From JAEUNX01 sp034004685 (GTDB lineage Bacteria > Pseudomonadota > Gammaproteobacteria > Burkholderiales > Rhodocyclaceae), in the NCBI GenBank assembly GCA_034004685.1, contig JAVEWG010000047.1:1-26877 (forward strand): DNA of 26,877 nucleotides, read 5' to 3'. Below the pieces are notes generated by a model. It was not told the DNA's origin and did not search any database. It saw only the letters and a program-made list of their open reading frames with translations. Positions 24,301 through 26,877 of this stretch are shown one piece after another. The translations under genes and the position numbers were made by a program. The stretch's first letter is position 1. Each line of letters starts with the position of its first letter.

Positions 24301-24458
24301 AACGCGCTCAGCAGACGTTCGCGCAGAACGACCTGCCGGTAGTCGGTGCGCTCAGGCATGCTGCTGTCCGGCGCAATGTCCGGGCCATGGGTGAAACGCC
24401 AGCCGGCCTCCTGAAACCAGCCCAGGCAGAGGGCTTCGAGTTGTTGTTCGTTCAGCAT
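21309..24458 (-). CDS. hsdR: Type I restriction endonuclease motor/nuclease subunit HsdR
   Basis: A 1049-residue protein that translocates DNA and cuts unmodified sites as part of the HsdRMS complex. The N-terminal nuclease has RPDVLAFVNGLPLAVVELK with D141, E155 and K157 (PD-(D/E)xK). The helicase region has Walker A TQGSGKS (317-323), DEAH (424-427), FTGTPI (464-469) and motif VI QAIARVNRVF. The C-terminal helical part ends DQQADAVELVLKQAELLSNEW. All key residues are present and the length is normal, so it looks active. AAGGG lies about eight bases before the ATG at 24458. Codon use appears less GC-biased than in the genes to the left. It is separated from its upstream partner by 383 non-coding bases. 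Confidence 0.96.
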   Translation of the reverse strand: MLNEQQLEALCLGWFQEAGWRFTHGPDIAPDSSMPERTDYRQVVLRERLLSALARINPQIPPAALEQAAHALQTVSEPQMVVRNRSVHRLLLNGVQVEFVVGDEKKRDLVHFIDFAQPGNNDFLVVNQFTITGTKQPRRPDVLAFVNGLPLAVVELKNPANEQTDVWDAFNQLQTYKDEISDLFNSNEALVVSDGWTARVGSLTANAERMLPWRTIAHEDDRPRLQLELETVVRGFFAPELFLDYIRHFVLFEQDGDAVIKKIAGYHQFHAVREAVRATVIAASSPDKGLLEVREERATYGKEVKPGSRKAGVVWHTQGSGKSITMACYAGRLLQQPEMKNPTLVVVTDRNDLDGQLFATFCAASDLLKTTPLQAGSRDELREMLASRQAGGIIFTTVQKFALLDEEDEHPLLSDRSNIVVISDEAHRSQYGTKGRFDEKAGKYVFGYAKHLRDALKNATFIGFTGTPIALEDKDTRAVFGDYVSIYDIQDAVDDGATVPIYYESRLAKLDVKQAEIDALNEQVDEVVEDEEDIASREKTKSEWAALEKLVGAEPRLAQVAKDLVEHFETRSATLDGKAMIVCMSRDICAQLYKAIVTLRPGWHDNDPEKGAIKVVMTGSAADKELLQPHLYSKQVKKRLEKRFKDAQDTLKLVIVRDMWLTGFDAPCCHTMYVDKPMKGHNLMQAIARVNRVFKNKPGGLVVDYIGIANELKAALKTYTEAKGKGDPTHNAAEALAVLLEKMDIVRGMMHGCDYSGFETQAAALLVPCANHLLGLKDGKQRFLDTMVAVAKAYSLCGTLDEAAALRREIAFFSAIKAAITKFTTVDKKRSTEEKNSALKQILDNAIVADGVADIFALAGLDKPNIGLLSDEFLEDVRQMDSRNLAVELLEKLLRDEIKARARNNVVQEKKYGDRLLETLRKYHNRAIETAQVIEELIQMAKEFQAVLEREAALGLGQDEIAFYDALANNESAVRELGDDILKKIAIEITEKLRASTTVDWQVRESVRARLRILVRRCLQKWKYPPDQQADAVELVLKQAELLSNEWSN

Positions 24459-24500
24459 ATTGAAACCCTTGCGCCTCGTCGGCTATTCGGTAGCTGTGCC

Positions 24501-24533
24501 GGTTTGCGATGAAATAAGAATGGACATATCAAT
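24501..24533 (+). repeat. Direct repeat copy 1
   Basis: GGTTTGCGATGAAATAAGAA at 24501-24520 is followed after four bases by CATATCAAT (24525-24533). The 20-base part is identical to the copy at 24756-24775, 255 bases away. Confidence 0.9.
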
Positions 24534-24580
24534 CAGCAAGTTAGGATGTCCCCTGTTGAATCCGTGGCTGCTGGCAAAGA

Positions 24581-24684
24581 TAAGAGGCTCCCGTCAAAAC
24601 TTAGGAGCTGCTGTTCAATACTGAGAAGCTGCAGCTCAAATATGAGGAGCTAGCACTCGAAACTGAGGAGCTGGCAGCAGCTCC
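24581..24684 (+). repeat. Five imperfect 20-21-base tandem repeats
   Basis: Units start at 24581, 24602, 24622, 24643 and 24664 with pattern T(A/G)AG-GAGCT and mostly end in an A-rich TC-AAAC/AATA; the first unit is the most diverged. The last four, read on the plus strand from 24605, encode a heptad pattern (ELLFNT-EKLQLKY-EELALET-EELAAAP then stop), but an in-frame TAG at 24602 and the lack of a start make translation doubtful. Confidence 0.7.
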
Positions 24685-24755
24685 GTAGGTAAGCGACACC
24701 GCGCACAAGCGGGCGTGGGTTATCGTACGTTCACTGGTGCCCCGGCGACCGACCT

Positions 24756-24792
24756 GGTTTGCGATGAAATAAGAAAATCTTTTCATATCAAT
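24756..24792 (+). repeat. Direct repeat copy 2
   Basis: The same 20 bases as copy 1 at 24756-24775, followed after eight bases by CATATCAAT (24784-24792). ATGAAA and TTTCAT around it form a short dyad absent from copy 1. Confidence 0.9.
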
Positions 24793-24841
24793 AGGTTGAT
24801 AATTTCTCGGCGCGAAGCCTTCATCAGCAGTGAAATGAACG

Positions 24842-26299
24842 CTAAGCCCATGCCGGGATATACCGCGCATAGCGCCGGGAGTCCGGCGCATTGGGGTCGC
24901 TCTTCACCAGCCCCTGCTCCATGGTCGCGGTGATGATCTGCGATACCGTGTTGCTACTGCCCTCAGACAAACCGAACCGTTCGCGCAACGACTGGTTGGT
25001 CATCTGCTTGCGCAGCACATACTGCAAGACGCAGTGCTGGTAGCAGGCCCGTACCCGGTCGCTGCCATTCATGTCGCGGAATGAACGCGGTCCGTGAATC
25101 ACCACAATCGTGTGGCGGTGGCTGGTCAGGAACTCGGGTGCCGGCAACTGCATGAACTCGGAAGCCTCGATCACCCGGTCAATGCCACTGCTCTTCTCTT
25201 CGCAAATCCCGAAGCGGCGCATCAAGTCTGCCAGCCGCTCATTGCGGGACTGGTAGCCGTCGATGAAGCGCTCCACCGGTACGATGGGCTCCCCGGGGTT
25301 GGAGATTTCCACGCGGTTGCTGAAGACCTCCACCACCTCGGGCAGCAGCTTGACCTCTTTGCGAATGGCCCCTTCGATCACTTCGTTCTGAGGCAGCTTG
25401 CCCATCACGTACTGCACCAGCCCGGTAAAGCCCACGGCATAGCCTTTTTCGTCGGTCACATCAGAGACGGTCTGCATCTTGGACTCGCCCGCGTACACGA
25501 TCACGCGCGCGGCCTTGCGGCTGATGTCGGGGAACTGCCGCATGTTCTTGGCCAGCAGTACCGCACCGATGTGCAAGATGTTGAAGCTCGCCGCGCTGCG
25601 CTCGATCAGGCGCTCATCCAGCAAGCGGGCCAATACCCCAGCCTGATCGGTTGGGTAGGGCAAGCGCATCAAGTCGAAGAAGGTCTGGGTATCCAGCAAC
25701 TGCACCACGTCTTGCGCGGACACGTCTTTCAGCGCGGGGTTCTCCAGCCAGCAGGGCTGCCCCTCCGCGAAAATCTTGCGCAACTGGTCCTCGCTCATCG
25801 GCACCAGTTCTTCGCCCGAACGCATCAAGTAGGCGCCTTCGTAGTGGTAGGGCGAATAGGTCCAGTCCAGCAATGGCGTCATCAACCCGTGGTGCTGCCC
25901 CACCGACCACAATTCGTCGTCTTCATCCACCATGGCTGCATCGCTGAGGCGGCCGCGCACCGCGAGTTTGAAACGCTCCAGTTGCGCCTGCGCTAATGCC
26001 TCGGTAACGATACCATTGGTGGTCAAGCGCCCCAGCGTGGGCATCAGGCTCCAGTCAAAGCGGCGATGCCCGCGAAACACTAGCTGCACGCCGGGACGGT
26101 TGAAAAAGTCGCACTCCAGCAGGTCGGTGAATTCGCGCCACGACTCAAGCCGCGTGACCGGAATGCGCCCACTGACGGCATCGGCCATGATCTCGAAGCG
26201 TTTGGTGTTGCCATCGACGTTCCACTGCGGGATCTGCTCGAAGTAGTCGCTGGGGTGCTGGTGAGCGACAGCAAGGGATGACATGACCGGCTCGCTCAT
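24842..26299 (-). CDS. Chimeric FRG-domain / AlbA_2-HATPase_c_4-type protein of a type I restriction locus
   Basis: A 485-residue protein. Residues about 55-150 match an FRG domain: VFRGHRRFDWSLMPTLGR with FRG at 75-77, and GQHHGLMTPLLDWTYSPY. From about 153 onward it matches the ATP-binding protein often encoded between hsdS and hsdR: AYLMRSGEELVPMSEDQLRK (end of AlbA_2), VVQLLDTQTFFDLMRLPYPT, FSNRVEISNPGEP and QSRNERLADLMRRFGICEEK, ending RRYARYIPAWA. Two things are odd. The AlbA_2 start is replaced by FRG. And LLPE-VVEVFSN (318-328) joins directly where family members, as I recall them, carry about 24 residues including the ATP-binding N-box ELVANALIHQDF. ATP use is therefore doubtful. Its ATG overlaps the hsdS stop (ATGA), so it is coupled to the restriction operon. 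Role unknown; perhaps accessory defence. Confidence 0.8.
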   Translation of the reverse strand: MSEPVMSSLAVAHQHPSDYFEQIPQWNVDGNTKRFEIMADAVSGRIPVTRLESWREFTDLLECDFFNRPGVQLVFRGHRRFDWSLMPTLGRLTTNGIVTEALAQAQLERFKLAVRGRLSDAAMVDEDDELWSVGQHHGLMTPLLDWTYSPYHYEGAYLMRSGEELVPMSEDQLRKIFAEGQPCWLENPALKDVSAQDVVQLLDTQTFFDLMRLPYPTDQAGVLARLLDERLIERSAASFNILHIGAVLLAKNMRQFPDISRKAARVIVYAGESKMQTVSDVTDEKGYAVGFTGLVQYVMGKLPQNEVIEGAIRKEVKLLPEVVEVFSNRVEISNPGEPIVPVERFIDGYQSRNERLADLMRRFGICEEKSSGIDRVIEASEFMQLPAPEFLTSHRHTIVVIHGPRSFRDMNGSDRVRACYQHCVLQYVLRKQMTNQSLRERFGLSEGSSNTVSQIITATMEQGLVKSDPNAPDSRRYARYIPAWA

Positions 26300-26877
26300 G
26301 CCTCAGCCTCCGCTGTGGCTTCCGCCACCGACAACTCGCCGGAGAGGAGTTTGGGGAGGAGGGTGTCGCGCAACTCGGTCAGTGACTTACTTTGCGAGGT
26401 CAGGCTTTCGATGTGGACGTAGTTTGGCCTGAGCTTTTCTGAAAAATGGGTAATTAAAAATTCGTCAGGGCACGGAAACTTCCAGCCCATGATTGCATCC
26501 TTGTCCCCACGAGGCATCTTGGCGCCCTTGGCTGTGCGCGTCATGAACTCAAAAAACAAATCCTGGTACATCAAGTTGTACAGAAACTCAGACCATTGGG
26601 GATCTGCGGGCGCAAAAGCCAATACATCAGGAGATCGCCCACCATCAAAGCGTGCCAACCAAATCTTCTTGAAGTAGGGCCGAATGTTAGAAATGAGAAC
26701 CTGGCCTGCTGTGAAGCTCGGCACGCTGACTACAGCGGGAAGCGAGGTTGCGCGAGTTATGCCCGCCCTGTTCTCAAGCATGTTTTCAGTGGAGATGTAG
26801 ATATCTTCATTCAGGGAGGAAACATCAACCTTCCCACTGGCAAATTCAGCAACATCGCCAACTGACTTGAATGTCCA
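26296..26877 (-). CDS. hsdS: Type I restriction-modification specificity subunit HsdS, C-terminal part
   Basis: HsdS holds the DNA target-recognition domains for HsdM and HsdR. The gene runs off the right edge; 193 codons remain and no start is visible. From the edge the frame reads WTFKSVGDVAEFASGKVDV and DIYISTENMLENRAGIT, a typical target-recognition-domain opening. FTAGQVLISNIRPYFKKIWLA and the aromatic core follow, closing with the conserved helix LTSQSKSLTELRDTLLPKLL. This is therefore the second recognition domain and C-terminal spacer of a two-domain HsdS. Its stop overlaps the next start by four bases. The internal ATG at 26781 should not be taken as the start. hsdM is expected beyond the edge. 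Confidence 0.92.
   Translation of the reverse strand, partial: WTFKSVGDVAEFASGKVDVSSLNEDIYISTENMLENRAGITRATSLPAVVSVPSFTAGQVLISNIRPYFKKIWLARFDGGRSPDVLAFAPADPQWSEFLYNLMYQDLFFEFMTRTAKGAKMPRGDKDAIMGWKFPCPDEFLITHFSEKLRPNYVHIESLTSQSKSLTELRDTLLPKLLSGELSVAEATAEAEA

Larger units (their letters stand above)
24459..24841. other. Gene-free stretch between the FRG/ATP-binding gene and hsdR
   Basis: No convincing protein is seen here; a 96-codon minus-strand frame (24601-24891) is low-complexity and overlaps the next gene's 3' end. The stretch contains five imperfect 20-21-base repeats and a duplicated 20-base motif, listed separately. It looks AT-richer than its surroundings. It may carry the hsdR promoter, a regulatory RNA or the remains of a lost gene. 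Confidence 0.7.

Noticed and set aside
22647..24512. Plus-strand 621-codon frame opposite hsdR
   Set aside because: hsdR has all helicase and nuclease motifs; the opposite frame has none.
24581..24684. CRISPR-like array
   Set aside because: Units are contiguous, imperfect 20-21-base repeats with no spacers, and no cas genes are present.

Overview
The window is GC-rich, tightly packed bacterial DNA. Its gene families (ModE/ModG-type molybdate handling, AcuI-PrpE propionate metabolism, several c-di-GMP and HDOD signalling proteins, a LemA/GIDE pair) suggest a betaproteobacterium, most likely a Rhodocyclaceae relative such as Azospira or Dechloromonas. That assignment is inferred from gene content and style; no marker gene is present. 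A 100-base run of N at 2747-2846 shows this is a draft assembly with a scaffold join.

Left part (1-8640): molybdenum and signalling. The end of mobA is followed by a REC-REC-histidine kinase gene, both on the plus strand. A minus-strand molybdate operon then reads modE-modA-(NifX/NifB-like)-modB-modC-modD, and beyond it lies a short-chain dehydrogenase gene broken by the assembly gap. Divergent from modE is modG, a di-Mop molbindin. The modE-modG intergenic region holds two dyads with the same architecture (GTTRTRT half-sites, 8-base spacer), which are good candidates for ModE operators.

Middle part (8641-21289): signalling and propionate metabolism. A PhnD-like periplasmic binding protein is translated just ahead of a large HAMP-PAS-PAS-GGDEF-EAL-CZB protein. 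Next come a degenerate HD-GYP protein and a minus-strand operon acuI-(REC-degenerate GGDEF)-prpE, in which both enzymes make propionyl-CoA. Plus-strand genes for an HDOD protein, LemA and a GIDE-like membrane protein with an inserted EF-hand follow.

Right part (21309-26877): a type I restriction-modification island. It appears less GC-rich, with different codon use. On the minus strand it reads hsdS (running off the window), an FRG/ATP-binding protein and hsdR; hsdM would lie beyond the right edge. The middle protein looks chimeric. An FRG domain replaces the start of a known hsd-associated AlbA_2/HATPase_c_4 protein, and the ATP-binding N-box segment appears to be deleted in frame. Between it and hsdR is a 383-base non-coding stretch with a duplicated 20-base motif flanking five imperfect 20-21-base repeats. 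This island is the most unusual part of the window.
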